Shown here: positions 46,095 through 54,519 of the stretch, piece after piece
Numbering within the stretch: the first letter of the stretch is position 1
Layout: each line of letters opens with the position of its first letter
Source: Roseivirga sp. BDSF3-8
GTDB lineage: Bacteria > Bacteroidota > Bacteroidia > Cytophagales > Cyclobacteriaceae
Reading direction: 5' to 3'
Assembly (NCBI RefSeq): GCF_041449215.1
Contig: NZ_JBGNFV010000001.1
Location: 4,047,001-4,111,000 of the forward strand
DNA length: 64,000 nucleotides
Made by a program: the position numbers and the translations under genes
Notes under the pieces: model-generated
Database searches by the model: none
Told to the model about the DNA's origin: nothing
Seen by the model: only the letters and a program-made list of their open reading frames with translations

Positions 46095-46253
46095 ATGAAA
46101 AAGAAACTTTCTCTCGAAGATCTTAAAGTAAAAAGCTTCAGAACCGAGTCGGTTCATATTAAAGCTGGTATGTACAAAGAAGTAGGCGACGGACCCAAAA
46201 CACTGGGTGAGGAAACCTGTGTATTATGTGGTCGTTCCTGGAACTGTGCATAA
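46095..46253 (+). CDS. Pinensin-like precursor peptide B (52 aa)
   Basis: Too short for a routine ORF cutoff. It begins MKKKLSLEDLKVKSF, a near-perfect pinensin-type leader and a close match to the leader of the gene at 22784-22945 (shared MKxKLxL...V.SF). The C-terminal part ends TCVLCGRSWNCA, with three Cys and a few Ser/Thr, so it could carry thioether or disulfide rings. There is no double-Gly like that of precursor A; KAGMYK lies where cleavage might occur. It sits 17 bases behind the HEIGH metallopeptidase gene and before a 14-bp perfect terminator, with no lanthionine synthetase nearby. The peptidase could be its processing enzyme, its target or a neighbour only. Confidence 0.78.
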   Translation: MKKKLSLEDLKVKSFRTESVHIKAGMYKEVGDGPKTLGEETCVLCGRSWNCA

Positions 46254-46657
46254 GCCTTCGGCTACAACGACTTTTTTTACCAAGGAATTTGTAGGAAGGG
46301 TCTTCATAGATTTTCTAACAAATTGCCATAATGATTCTTCAATAGCCGGATCCAATAGTATATGCTATTGATCCTCCTGACAGTATTAAACACCCTGGCC
46401 ACCTGAGTGGCCAGGGTGTTCCTTTTATAAAGGGTACTCAAATTACAGAAGGTGGCCAGGCTGGATTTAGCGAGACCTAATTCTGGGCAAGAGTAAAGAA
46501 ATGAAATCTTTTTAATGAGGTAAGTTATTGAATTTCAGTTGATAATAATTGCTTTTTGTAGTGCTGAGACAGGTTTGAATATTCTCAGTAGACTTTGGCC
46601 CATCCTTTGATATCAGCAAGTAATCAACTGATTAATAACCAATAATTTACACTAAGC
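46254..46657. other. Gene-free interval with terminator
   Basis: About 135 bases after the peptide gene there is the perfect hairpin described next. A smaller imperfect hairpin (GGATC-AATAG paired with CTATT-GATCC, about 46348-46375) precedes it. The rest should hold the promoter of the beta-barrel gene at 46658. No further peptide-sized coding frame is convincing. Confidence 0.6.
46389..46424 (+). terminator. Perfect hairpin terminator of the HEIGH/peptide operon
   Basis: Stem AACACCCTGGCCAC / GTGGCCAGGGTGTT (46389-46402 and 46407-46420), loop CTGA, then CCTTTT. Confidence 0.88.
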
Positions 46658-47245
46658 ATGAGAAACGTGTTTATCCTTGCTGCCACGCTATGTATCCTAT
46701 GTTTAAATGAGGCCACTGCACAGGTGAAGCCCGGTATTAAAGTCGCTCTCAATTACTCTTCTATCGAATCGGAGTATTTTCAGGACACAGACAATGGAGT
46801 AGGCTATTCTATCGGAGGGTTTTTGGATGTACCGGTATCCAATGCTTTTCATCTGGAACCCACACTGCTCTACTCGGTTAAGAGAGACAAAGCGATGCAA
46901 GAGGGGATCACTAATAAGATCAGGTTTAACTACCTCGACCTTCCACTGCTCATGCGATTTTATGTGGCAGACGGTTTTAACCTGTTCATCGGGCCTCAAA
47001 TGAGTGTAAACCTTGATGGTAAGATGATAGCCGAAAGCGAAGGCATACAAGTTAAAAGTGATCTGCCCGATGTGGAGGAGGTATTGTTTGGAATAAACCT
47101 TGGCATGGGCTACAAACTGGCTAGCGGCCTGAACCTGCAGGTTGGGTATGAGTATGAATGGACGGGTTCGCTGGAAAAGGTAGATGGCCTAGATCCCAAT
47201 GCGCACATCGGTAGCCTGCAGTTATCCGCAGCCTATGCTTTTTAA
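46658..47245 (+). CDS. Outer membrane beta-barrel protein (PorT-like family)
   Basis: 195 residues. A signal peptide (about 1-21, ending ATAQ) is followed by eight or so amphipathic strands, with the pattern IKVALNYSS, FLDVPVSNAFHLEPTLLYS, LDLPLLMRFYV, FNLFIGPQMSVNL and GMGYKLASGLNLQVGYEYEW, ending in an aromatic residue as outer membrane barrels do. It is a small barrel of the kind annotated as porin family or PorT-like. Its role is unknown. A single gene between two perfect terminators. Confidence 0.85.
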   Translation: MRNVFILAATLCILCLNEATAQVKPGIKVALNYSSIESEYFQDTDNGVGYSIGGFLDVPVSNAFHLEPTLLYSVKRDKAMQEGITNKIRFNYLDLPLLMRFYVADGFNLFIGPQMSVNLDGKMIAESEGIQVKSDLPDVEEVLFGINLGMGYKLASGLNLQVGYEYEWTGSLEKVDGLDPNAHIGSLQLSAAYAF

Positions 47246-47264
47246 CCTTATCAACTACCCATAC

Positions 47265-47303
47265 AAGACCAAACCAGGCTGCAGAGCCTGGTTTGGTCTT
47301 TTG
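47265..47303. terminator. Perfect 16-bp hairpin terminator
   Basis: Stem AAGACCAAACCAGGCT / AGCCTGGTTTGGTCTT (47265-47280 and 47285-47300), loop GCAG, T-rich after it. It separates the convergent barrel and membrane protein genes. Confidence 0.88.
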
Positions 47304-47324
47304 CTATCCTATCAAAGGCCTCTT

Positions 47325-47903
47325 TTAAGCAAGCGTTTTGGGGTTATCCTCTTCTGAGGATACCTCTTCCGTAGCAGGTTCTGCTTGTATGCCTGCCGCT
47401 TCCATAACCTCTTCGTCTGATATATCGCGGAATGCATATTTATAGCCTGTATAGAGAGCCAGGCCGTAGAACAGAATATCGAATACGCCGAAGTCTTCCG
47501 CCATCACCTGCATGATCAGCTCAGACTCATTCAAAGCCAGCTCCACAAAACTGATATTTTCAATTTTTGCTCCCAATCCGGCAATGGACAGGTAGTTGCC
47601 AATAAAGCAACCGAATAGCGCAAAGGCGGCACCGATTACCCCGAATACCTGGTCCAGGCCTTTCCCCATTTTTCTTACCAGCAGGCCGGTGATAAACCCA
47701 ACACCAATGGCCATATAGCCAATCTGGTATTCAGTAACTATGGTAATGACCGCCCACAGGGCTGCACCGATGACAGCACCAATAACACCTCCGATTATAG
47801 CGCCGCTAAAATTTTGTTCCAGACGCAGGCCTTCCATGTAGCGGTTCAGCTTATTCTCATCTACACGAATCTCCTGCCCTTCCGATTGTACCTTGTTTTC
47901 CAT
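47325..47903 (-). CDS. Hypothetical membrane protein (192 aa)
   Basis: An N-terminal hydrophilic part with LNRYMEGLRLEQN precedes a Gly-rich membrane helix pair (FSGAIIGGVIGAVIGAALWA and a second at about 62-78), one more helix (about 86-105) and a last one near 140-160. The tail is acidic (EEVSSEEDN). The Gly-zipper look of the first helix and the order are typical of small Bacteroidota membrane proteins without an assigned function. It is a single gene ending at the hairpin at 47265-47303. Confidence 0.65.
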   Translation of the reverse strand: MENKVQSEGQEIRVDENKLNRYMEGLRLEQNFSGAIIGGVIGAVIGAALWAVITIVTEYQIGYMAIGVGFITGLLVRKMGKGLDQVFGVIGAAFALFGCFIGNYLSIAGLGAKIENISFVELALNESELIMQVMAEDFGVFDILFYGLALYTGYKYAFRDISDEEVMEAAGIQAEPATEEVSSEEDNPKTLA

Positions 47904-48083
47904 GTTTAAACAGAGTTATATTTTTCCTAAATATAGTCTAAATATGGAATTTTAAAAATGCCGATAGGTGGAATTAATGAAGGAATAGAGGTGTAAATCG
48001 CTGGTTTTTAAGACATTTACAGTGTTAGGGTCCATTGAAAATGGGAGGTGAGATGAACCGCGGATCTCATCGGGCAGCAGGTA

Positions 48084-48875
48084 TCACTTTTGCTCTGCCA
48101 GCAGTATCCGGGCTGCTTTCAGGTTGTGCAGGTCTTCTATATAAGTTTTTTTCCGGGGCTCAGCCTTTTCCAGCGGCTCGAGTATGGCCATCGCCTTTTC
48201 ATCATAGCCCTCCTTCAGTAAGGCCCGGGCATATCGCAGGGTATTGCCATAATTTTGAGGCGCCATTTCATAAGCCTTTTCAAGCAGTGCGAGTCCTTCT
48301 TTGTCAGAGGGCCAGCTAATGATAAAGGGTATCCGTGGCAGCTCCATGTGCATACTGCCCAGCACCCGGTAGGGGCCTGCCTCATCGTACAGAGGCGCAT
48401 GCTCCATCATCCATTCCGCAATCTCTTTGATCTCAGAGGCCACGCTGGTACGCGCTGCCTTCATTACGCCCACCTCCTGCGCCCACCGGCCAAGGTTAGC
48501 CATGTACCAGTACTTTATGCCCGGATGATCAGGGTGAGTTACCATCATTTTTTTGCCCAGACTGATCCCTTTTTCAAATACCGCTATTTTATCTTCTGAG
48601 GGGACTTCCGTGCGGGCCCCCTTAAACTCATAAGCCTTAAGGAGGCCTGCGATAATGTCAGGATGCAGGTGAGGATCCTGCTTTAAAGCCGCTTCGAAGT
48701 AAAAGATAGATTTGTCAATGTAAGTGACATCAGCTATACATTCCCGGGAGTTTTCAGCTCTGAGGTCAAAATACCTGAACGCCTCCTCGATATGAAGACT
48801 ATCTGCCCGTACCAAACCGATAGGGGCCAGAATCAATATACAGTAAAATAATGCCTTCACTTTTGCCACACTCAT
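48084..48875 (-). CDS. Secreted TPR/TatT-like helical protein
   Basis: 263 residues. A signal peptide (about 1-24, ending LVRA) is followed by a helical repeat protein with TPR-like segments (IDKSIFYFEAALKQDP, GLALLEKAYEMAPQNYGNTL, YDEKAMAILEPLEKAEP). The central IKYWYMANLGRWAQEVG resembles the pattern of TatT-type periplasmic TPR proteins associated with TRAP transporters, but no TRAP genes are nearby. It is probably a periplasmic scaffold. Single gene. Confidence 0.65.
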   Translation of the reverse strand: MSVAKVKALFYCILILAPIGLVRADSLHIEEAFRYFDLRAENSRECIADVTYIDKSIFYFEAALKQDPHLHPDIIAGLLKAYEFKGARTEVPSEDKIAVFEKGISLGKKMMVTHPDHPGIKYWYMANLGRWAQEVGVMKAARTSVASEIKEIAEWMMEHAPLYDEAGPYRVLGSMHMELPRIPFIISWPSDKEGLALLEKAYEMAPQNYGNTLRYARALLKEGYDEKAMAILEPLEKAEPRKKTYIEDLHNLKAARILLAEQK

Positions 48876-48981
48876 TCTCCCAAAAAGCTTATTTCCCCCT
48901 TATTGTTTAAAACAGAAATGCTCTTTCATAAAAACCCGGTCAGAATTTACGATGCCGTAATCAAAAAATCAGCATACTTGC

Positions 48982-50838
48982 TCAATTTTTTAATTCTAAA
49001 ATTAATGCTTCACGGGGGGGCAAGTCAATAGAATCGCCACTTAGGTCATAGCTTCGGCCCGAAATTACATCCCTGGCCTCGCCTCCTACACCTAATAGTT
49101 CCTCAAACCTCTTAAGATCAAGAGAGTGACTGTTCCTATTCTTATTCAGTATCACCATCACCTTTTGCTCTTCGTTATACCTGAAATAGACATACGTACC
49201 ATGTTCTGGCGCAAAGTGCAGCATCTTTCCACTGTGTACCGCAGTAGCCGTTTTCCGCCAGTTTAGCAGCTTAGCCATAAATTCCTGGATCTCCCCTCTC
49301 CATTCCGGCAGGTTCTCCCCGGTAAAGCCATTTACCCTATCTCCTTGCCAGCCACCAGGAAAGTCACTCCGGATCACCCCATGGTCCTCACTGTCAGGAT
49401 TACCCATCAGTATTTCTGTGCCGTAATATACCTGAGGAATACCCCTTGTCGTGAGCAGGTAAGCCATAGCCTGCTTAAACATAGCCGTATCATGATCCAG
49501 TTGAGTAAATACCCTGCTCATGTCATGATTATCTGCAAATACCACCAGGTCCTCCGGGTGGGGGTACAGCTTATCCTTGCCAAGCGTCTGGTATAGTTTG
49601 CTCAGGCCATTCTCTTCCCGCAGGCCTTCAATCATGGCTACCTGCAAAGGAAAGTCCATCAACCCCGGCAGGTAGGAGATATACCCGTCATAAGTCAGCT
49701 TGTCCCTCTGCCAGTAGGAAACGATGGAAGGCTGCAGTGACCATTCCTCCCCCACAATATTCAGGTTTGGGTACTCCTGCATCATGCGGCGTGTCCACTC
49801 CGTCAGAAAAGTTTTATCAGGGTAAGAGTACGTATCTACCCGGATGCCCCCCAGTCCGGCAAACTCTGTCCACCAGATATTATTTTGAATAAGATAAGTA
49901 GCCAATTGGGCATTACGTTGGTTCATGTCCGGCATGGTGGGCACAAACCACCCCTGGCTGTGCATCCTGACATCGTACTCAGAACCGTAAGGGTCCTGCA
50001 GTGCCTCGCGGGTGTGGGAGGTTATCCTGTATTTATCCTGAAAATTAAGCCAGTTAGTATCCGGTAAGTCACTCATCCACCAGTGTCCTGAGCCAATATG
50101 ATTCAGTATTACGTCCTTAATGAGAAGGATGTCTCTTTCCGCGGCCTCCTTTGCCAGGCCGGCATATAGTTCGTTAGTGCCAAAGCGGGGATCTACCTCG
50201 TAAAAGTCCGTCGTGCTATAGCCATGATAGCTGTATTCAGGCTGCCGGTTTTCCAGTATCGGATTCAACCAAATAGCCGTAAAACCCATTTCATCTATGT
50301 AGTCCAGGTGGTCTATTACCCCCTGTATGTCTCCCCCGTGACGTTTCAGAGATATGTCACGATTGAGCTCATCTCCCAGGTTGCTATTCTCATCATTGTC
50401 CGCATTTCCATTTGCGAAGCGGTCCGGCGTGATCAGGTAAATCACATCCTTTGTGCTATACCCCATTCGTTTGGCCGATCCTGGTTCCCGTTTTTTCAGT
50501 TCATAGGTATAGCGATATACCTTTTTCCGGCCTTTTTTAAATGTTATGTCGAATCTTCCCGGCTCTACATCTTCAGCCAGGTGCAGATTCAGCCATATGT
50601 AATTAGGGTTAGTACTTTTCACCGTGTTCACCAGCGTCACACCGGGGTAGTCCACGGCAGGCACAGTCTCAGCCACATTATGGGCATGCACCATAAGCTG
50701 CAGGCTGTCATGCTCCATGCCCGCCCACCAGTAGGGTGGCTCCAGGTGTTGGGGTGGTTTCTGGGCCAATACCCCGGTAGCAGCTAGCATCGTACTTCCA
50801 GAGATAAGAAGGCAGAGAATGAAAGTATGTCGGTTCAT
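48982..50838 (-). CDS. GH13 alpha-amylase-like enzyme (cyclomaltodextrinase/neopullulanase type)
   Basis: 618 residues from the ATG at 50838, which gives a clean signal peptide (MNRHTFILCLLISGS to GVLAQ); the 31 extra upstream codons are rejected. An N-terminal beta domain (about 25-130) precedes the catalytic barrel. Conserved GH13 blocks are DVILNHIG, GIRVDTYSY (nucleophile Asp), VGEEWS (acid/base Glu) and FADNHD. A C-terminal beta domain ends the protein. It cleaves alpha-1,4 glucans or cyclodextrins, probably in the periplasm. It stands alone rather than in a SusC/SusD locus. Confidence 0.92.
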   Translation of the reverse strand: MNRHTFILCLLISGSTMLAATGVLAQKPPQHLEPPYWWAGMEHDSLQLMVHAHNVAETVPAVDYPGVTLVNTVKSTNPNYIWLNLHLAEDVEPGRFDITFKKGRKKVYRYTYELKKREPGSAKRMGYSTKDVIYLITPDRFANGNADNDENSNLGDELNRDISLKRHGGDIQGVIDHLDYIDEMGFTAIWLNPILENRQPEYSYHGYSTTDFYEVDPRFGTNELYAGLAKEAAERDILLIKDVILNHIGSGHWWMSDLPDTNWLNFQDKYRITSHTREALQDPYGSEYDVRMHSQGWFVPTMPDMNQRNAQLATYLIQNNIWWTEFAGLGGIRVDTYSYPDKTFLTEWTRRMMQEYPNLNIVGEEWSLQPSIVSYWQRDKLTYDGYISYLPGLMDFPLQVAMIEGLREENGLSKLYQTLGKDKLYPHPEDLVVFADNHDMSRVFTQLDHDTAMFKQAMAYLLTTRGIPQVYYGTEILMGNPDSEDHGVIRSDFPGGWQGDRVNGFTGENLPEWRGEIQEFMAKLLNWRKTATAVHSGKMLHFAPEHGTYVYFRYNEEQKVMVILNKNRNSHSLDLKRFEELLGVGGEARDVISGRSYDLSGDSIDLPPREALILELKN

Positions 50839-51038
50839 ATGCAGTGTCGTGTTTAGCTGGCCGACTTTAAGTACACAAAATAAATAACTGAATTGATTCG
50901 AATAATAACCTTTTCGGCACAAACATTCCAATTCCTTTATTAATACCTCAAATATAGCCGCTTCGCAGAAAGTGTATATAACCCCCTCTTGTCCCTATTT
51001 GCAAAATGGTTGCACGAACTTTTTGTTAACATTGCCTC

Positions 51039-51926
51039 ATGGGACACCATCACCACCATAATCACGATGCGCCGATAAAAAATATTCGCATCGCTTTCTT
51101 TCTCAATATCGGATTTACCATTCTTGAAATAATCGGTGGATTCTATACCAATTCCATGGCCATTCTGTCCGATGCCCTGCATGACCTTGGCGACTCCCTG
51201 TCACTCGGCATTGCATGGTATTTCCAAAAAGTAAGTACTAAGGGCCGGGACAGTAAATTTTCCTATGGCTACAGGCGGTTTTCACTACTTGGAGCCATTG
51301 TAAATGGCCTGGTGTTGGTGGCAGGTTCCGTTTTCATCCTCAGTGAGGCTATTCCGCGTTTGCTTAATCCCCAAATGCCAGAGACCACCGGCATGATTAT
51401 ATTGTCCGTCTTTGGTATCCTGGTTAATGGCTTTGCCGTACACCGGCTGCAGCAGGGGCATTCCCACAATGAAGAAATGCTTTCCCTACACCTGCTGGAG
51501 GACGTTCTGGGCTGGGCAGCCGTGCTCATTGCCAGTATCGTGATGAAGTTTGTAGACTGGCCCTGGCTGGACCCCCTTCTTTCTATCCTTATTTCCTTTT
51601 GGCTTTTATATAACGTCTACAAAAACCTCAGAAAAAGCCTTCGCATCATTTTACAGGCCATACCCCACGGACTGGACATCGGTATGGTACAGAACGAACT
51701 GGAGGGCCTGCAGGGTGTAAGAGAAGTGCATGACATGCATATATGGTCCCTCGACGGAGAGTATCATGTGCTTACTGCCCACATGGTGGTAAGGGAGGAA
51801 ATGTCAGCCGGTGAGCGAATAACCCTGAAAGAGACCGCCCGAAAATTAATAAAGGATAAAGGGATAGACCACTCTACACTAGAGTTGGAAAGCCCGGAAG
51901 AGGACTGCCACCTGCAGGACTGCTAA
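51039..51926 (+). CDS. Cation diffusion facilitator (CDF) metal transporter
   Basis: 295 residues. It begins with a His-rich metal-binding tail (MGHHHHHNHD), has six helices with the zinc-type transport site residues ILSDALHDLGDS in helix 2 and LHLLEDVLGW in helix 5, and an interhelical His segment (QQGHSHNEE). The C-terminal cytoplasmic domain (about 205-295) has HDMHIWSLDGEYHVLTAHM. It exports zinc or a similar divalent metal in exchange for protons. Single gene, divergent from the amylase gene. Confidence 0.93.
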   Translation: MGHHHHHNHDAPIKNIRIAFFLNIGFTILEIIGGFYTNSMAILSDALHDLGDSLSLGIAWYFQKVSTKGRDSKFSYGYRRFSLLGAIVNGLVLVAGSVFILSEAIPRLLNPQMPETTGMIILSVFGILVNGFAVHRLQQGHSHNEEMLSLHLLEDVLGWAAVLIASIVMKFVDWPWLDPLLSILISFWLLYNVYKNLRKSLRIILQAIPHGLDIGMVQNELEGLQGVREVHDMHIWSLDGEYHVLTAHMVVREEMSAGERITLKETARKLIKDKGIDHSTLELESPEEDCHLQDC

Positions 51927-52074
51927 ACTTACTGGCTTGCAGGTAAATACTTCCTTTAAAAGGAACTTAAACAGCTTCAGATCATGTGCGTATTACGCGG
52001 GATATTATTATATTAAAGTAATACCCTGCCGGAAACGGAATTTTTTTTGGTTTCGATTAAATTTTTTAAACCCA

Positions 52075-52707
52075 ATGATCATACACAATGAACCCGTAGC
52101 TACTGCCGGCGTTCCGCTTAAAGAGGCAAAGAAGGTGTGTGTTATGGTGCACGGACGCGGGGATTCAGCTTCCCGGTTTATTCGCATGCATGAATCTCTT
52201 CAAGTGGACGAAATGGCATTTGTCGCTCCCCAGGCAATTGCACATTCATGGTACCCGCAACCCTTTACCGCTCCCCTCAGCCGCAACCAGCCACAGCTGG
52301 ATATGGGACTCTCAGCCCTTGACGAGATGATGGATGATCTGGATGGGCTCGGCTTTCAAAGGAAATGCATCTACTTTCTGGGGTTTTCCCAGGGTGCCTG
52401 CCTGCTGCTGGAATACCTCGCTCGCCATGCCCGCAAGGTAGGGGGGGTGGTGGCCCTGAGTGGCGGGCTCATTGGGCCAAGGGTAGACCACAAAAGATAC
52501 GGGGGAGACTTCGAACAAACACCCTTTTTTTTGGGTTGCAGTGTGCCTGATCCACACATTCCCGAACAGCGGGTACATGATTCTGAAAAGCAATTGCAGA
52601 GCCTGAATGCCAAAGTATATAAACGACTGTATGCTGATATGGGGCATACCGTAAATGATGAGGAATTGCATTTTGCCGAATCTATATTCCGCGGATACGT
52701 GGACTGA
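52075..52707 (+). CDS. Alpha/beta hydrolase, phospholipase/carboxylesterase (MhqD-like)
   Basis: 210 residues from the ATG at 52075, where family similarity starts (MIIHNEPVATAGVPLKEAKK); the longer frame upstream is rejected. The catalytic Ser is in GFSQGACLLLEYL, the oxyanion loop near VMVHGRGDSASRF, and the catalytic His in YADMGHTVNDEEL. It is a small esterase of the carboxylesterase type that accompanies ring-cleaving dioxygenases. The dioxygenase gene begins 17 bases later and an SDR after that, a layout like mhq genes in Bacillus, where they detoxify quinones and catechols. It is cytoplasmic. Confidence 0.87.
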   Translation: MIIHNEPVATAGVPLKEAKKVCVMVHGRGDSASRFIRMHESLQVDEMAFVAPQAIAHSWYPQPFTAPLSRNQPQLDMGLSALDEMMDDLDGLGFQRKCIYFLGFSQGACLLLEYLARHARKVGGVVALSGGLIGPRVDHKRYGGDFEQTPFFLGCSVPDPHIPEQRVHDSEKQLQSLNAKVYKRLYADMGHTVNDEELHFAESIFRGYVD

Positions 52708-52724
52708 CACCAAATAGCCATTAC

Positions 52725-53711
52725 GTGATTAAAGGATTACACCATGTGACCATTTTGGCCTCTGACCCCCAAAAAAACCTGGACTTTTATGCAGGCGTAC
52801 TGGGTATGCGATTGGTCAAAAAAACGGTAAATTTTGACGCCCCCCACGTATACCATCTCTATTATGGAAACCATAATGCTGAGCCAGGTACTATCGTTAC
52901 TTTTTTCCCATGGCCCGGCATTCGCAGAGGCATAAGGGGACCAGGGCAGGCAACGACCATTTCACTTAGCATACCACGGGCTTCACTTAACTTCTGGATG
53001 GATCGCCTGGAAAAAAACAAAGTCTTTTTCCAGAAGCCCTTCAGCCGCTGGGATGAGGAAGTAATCAGTCTGCAGGATCCCGACGGGCTCAGGGTAGACC
53101 TGGTAGCTGGCGAGGAAGATGTACGAGAGGGATATGCGGGTAATGGAGTACCGGATAAATATAGTATCAGGGGCATTCATTCCATGGAACTCACCCTATC
53201 CAAAACAGACGACTCCCTGAGCACCCTTGGCAGAGTACTTGGATTCAGGCAGGTACGGGAGTCAGGAAACCGGATACGAATGCAGGCATATACAACCCCC
53301 GCCATGTCTGAAAATCAGGGTAAGGTAAGCGCTAAACCTGGCTCCCTTATCGACGTCATCAAACACCCCGGCAACCTGCGACCCTCCCCCGGAGCAGGTA
53401 TTGTTCATCATGTGGCTTTCCGCACCGACGATATTGCCTCACAATTAAGGCTGCATGAAAAACTGGAAATGAAAGGAATGAAGGTGACAGATGTGAAAGA
53501 TCGTAAATATTTCTCCAGCATCTATTTTCGTGAGCCATCCGGTATTTTACTCGAAGTCGCCACCGATGGTCCCGGCTTTACGGTAGATGAGCCTGCTGAT
53601 AAACTAGGTACAAGCCTGCAGTTACCCGATTGGGAAGAGCCAAAAAGGCCGGAAATAGAAAAGCAGCTCAGCCCACTCAAACTACCTGACCTGAATTCAT
53701 ATGACGCTTGA
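52725..53711 (+). CDS. Ring-cleaving (VOC/glyoxalase-type) dioxygenase
   Basis: 328 residues starting at a GTG (52725), reading (M)IKGLHHVTILASDPQKNLDFY, the standard opening of the family. Two VOC halves are present (about 1-140 and 150-290). The metal ligands are the His of HHVTI, the His of IVHHVAF and a Glu near GILLEVATDGPGF. It is the MhqO/MhqA/MhqE type, which opens hydroquinone or catechol rings. It sits in the operon with the esterase upstream and the SDR overlapping by 11 bases downstream. Confidence 0.9.
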   Translation: MIKGLHHVTILASDPQKNLDFYAGVLGMRLVKKTVNFDAPHVYHLYYGNHNAEPGTIVTFFPWPGIRRGIRGPGQATTISLSIPRASLNFWMDRLEKNKVFFQKPFSRWDEEVISLQDPDGLRVDLVAGEEDVREGYAGNGVPDKYSIRGIHSMELTLSKTDDSLSTLGRVLGFRQVRESGNRIRMQAYTTPAMSENQGKVSAKPGSLIDVIKHPGNLRPSPGAGIVHHVAFRTDDIASQLRLHEKLEMKGMKVTDVKDRKYFSSIYFREPSGILLEVATDGPGFTVDEPADKLGTSLQLPDWEEPKRPEIEKQLSPLKLPDLNSYDA

Positions 53712-54435
53712 AGGAACCAAATGGCTGATAGCCGGCGGTGCCGGAGCCGTAGGCGAAGGAGTCGTGCGCCGGCTCCTCAGACATGATGCCACTGTGCTTG
53801 TGCCTGTGCGGGATGCTAAGAAAGGCGAATGGTTGAGAACCCACCTTGAGCAACAGAGCGTGTCCACAAGCCGCCTGCTGATCCAGCAGGCTGAGTTCGA
53901 TGAACCTGAGGTAGCTGCCGAGTTTAGTGAGACGATCAGGAAAGACCACGCAGATATTGATGCTGCCGTGGCGTCCATCGGAGGGTGGTGGCAGGGAGCA
54001 CCTATACATCAAACCAGTTGGATGGACTGGCAACAGGTGTTAAGAAATAACCTGAGTGCCCACTTTCTTTTTATGAAGGCTGTTTACCCCATCCTGGCTG
54101 AGAGAAAGAGCGGAATGTACGTAATGATAAATGGTGGCGCGTCAGAATATCCTGTACCGGATTCAGGCGCAGTCTCCGTTATGGCTTCGGCACAGCAGAT
54201 GATGGCCCGCGTCATGGCGGCTGAAAACAAACATCCTTCCACTCTGCGTATATATTCACTGGTACTGATGACTCCTGTCGTAACGCGTGTAAACGAGCGC
54301 GATGCGCATCCTGACTGGGTAACAGCCAGCCAGGTAGGCGAGTACCTTGCCACTATGTATCACGGCAAAACCAATAACCGTGATGAGGCTGTTCACTTCC
54401 TTCATAACCGCCAGGATATCCGAGGCCACTCGTAG
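53701..54435 (+). CDS. SDR-fold protein lacking the usual catalytic Tyr-Lys
   Basis: 244 residues. The N-terminal Rossmann site IAGGAGAVGEG (about 9-19) is intact and the fold follows the SDR plan (VASIGGWW, then NNLSAHFLFM). Where the catalytic Tyr-x-x-x-Lys should stand, the sequence reads AVSVMASAQQMM, so both residues are missing. It may bind a nucleotide without doing classical SDR chemistry. Its start overlaps the dioxygenase stop by 11 bases, which makes it part of the same operon. Confidence 0.82.
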   Translation: MTLEGTKWLIAGGAGAVGEGVVRRLLRHDATVLVPVRDAKKGEWLRTHLEQQSVSTSRLLIQQAEFDEPEVAAEFSETIRKDHADIDAAVASIGGWWQGAPIHQTSWMDWQQVLRNNLSAHFLFMKAVYPILAERKSGMYVMINGGASEYPVPDSGAVSVMASAQQMMARVMAAENKHPSTLRIYSLVLMTPVVTRVNERDAHPDWVTASQVGEYLATMYHGKTNNRDEAVHFLHNRQDIRGHS

Positions 54436-54466
54436 AGTGACTAGTTGCCATTACTCCAACAGAAAA

Positions 54467-54497
54467 AAAGGTTGCCTACACCGTGTAAGCAACCTTT
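54467..54497. terminator. Hairpin terminator between convergent operons
   Basis: Stem AAAGGTTGC / GCAACCTTT (54467-54475 and 54489-54497) with a short inner helix, A-rich before it and T-rich after it. It serves both the SDR operon and the LamG gene. Confidence 0.75.
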
Positions 54498-54519
54498 AAT
54501 CTATGGCGTCTTCTTTTTA

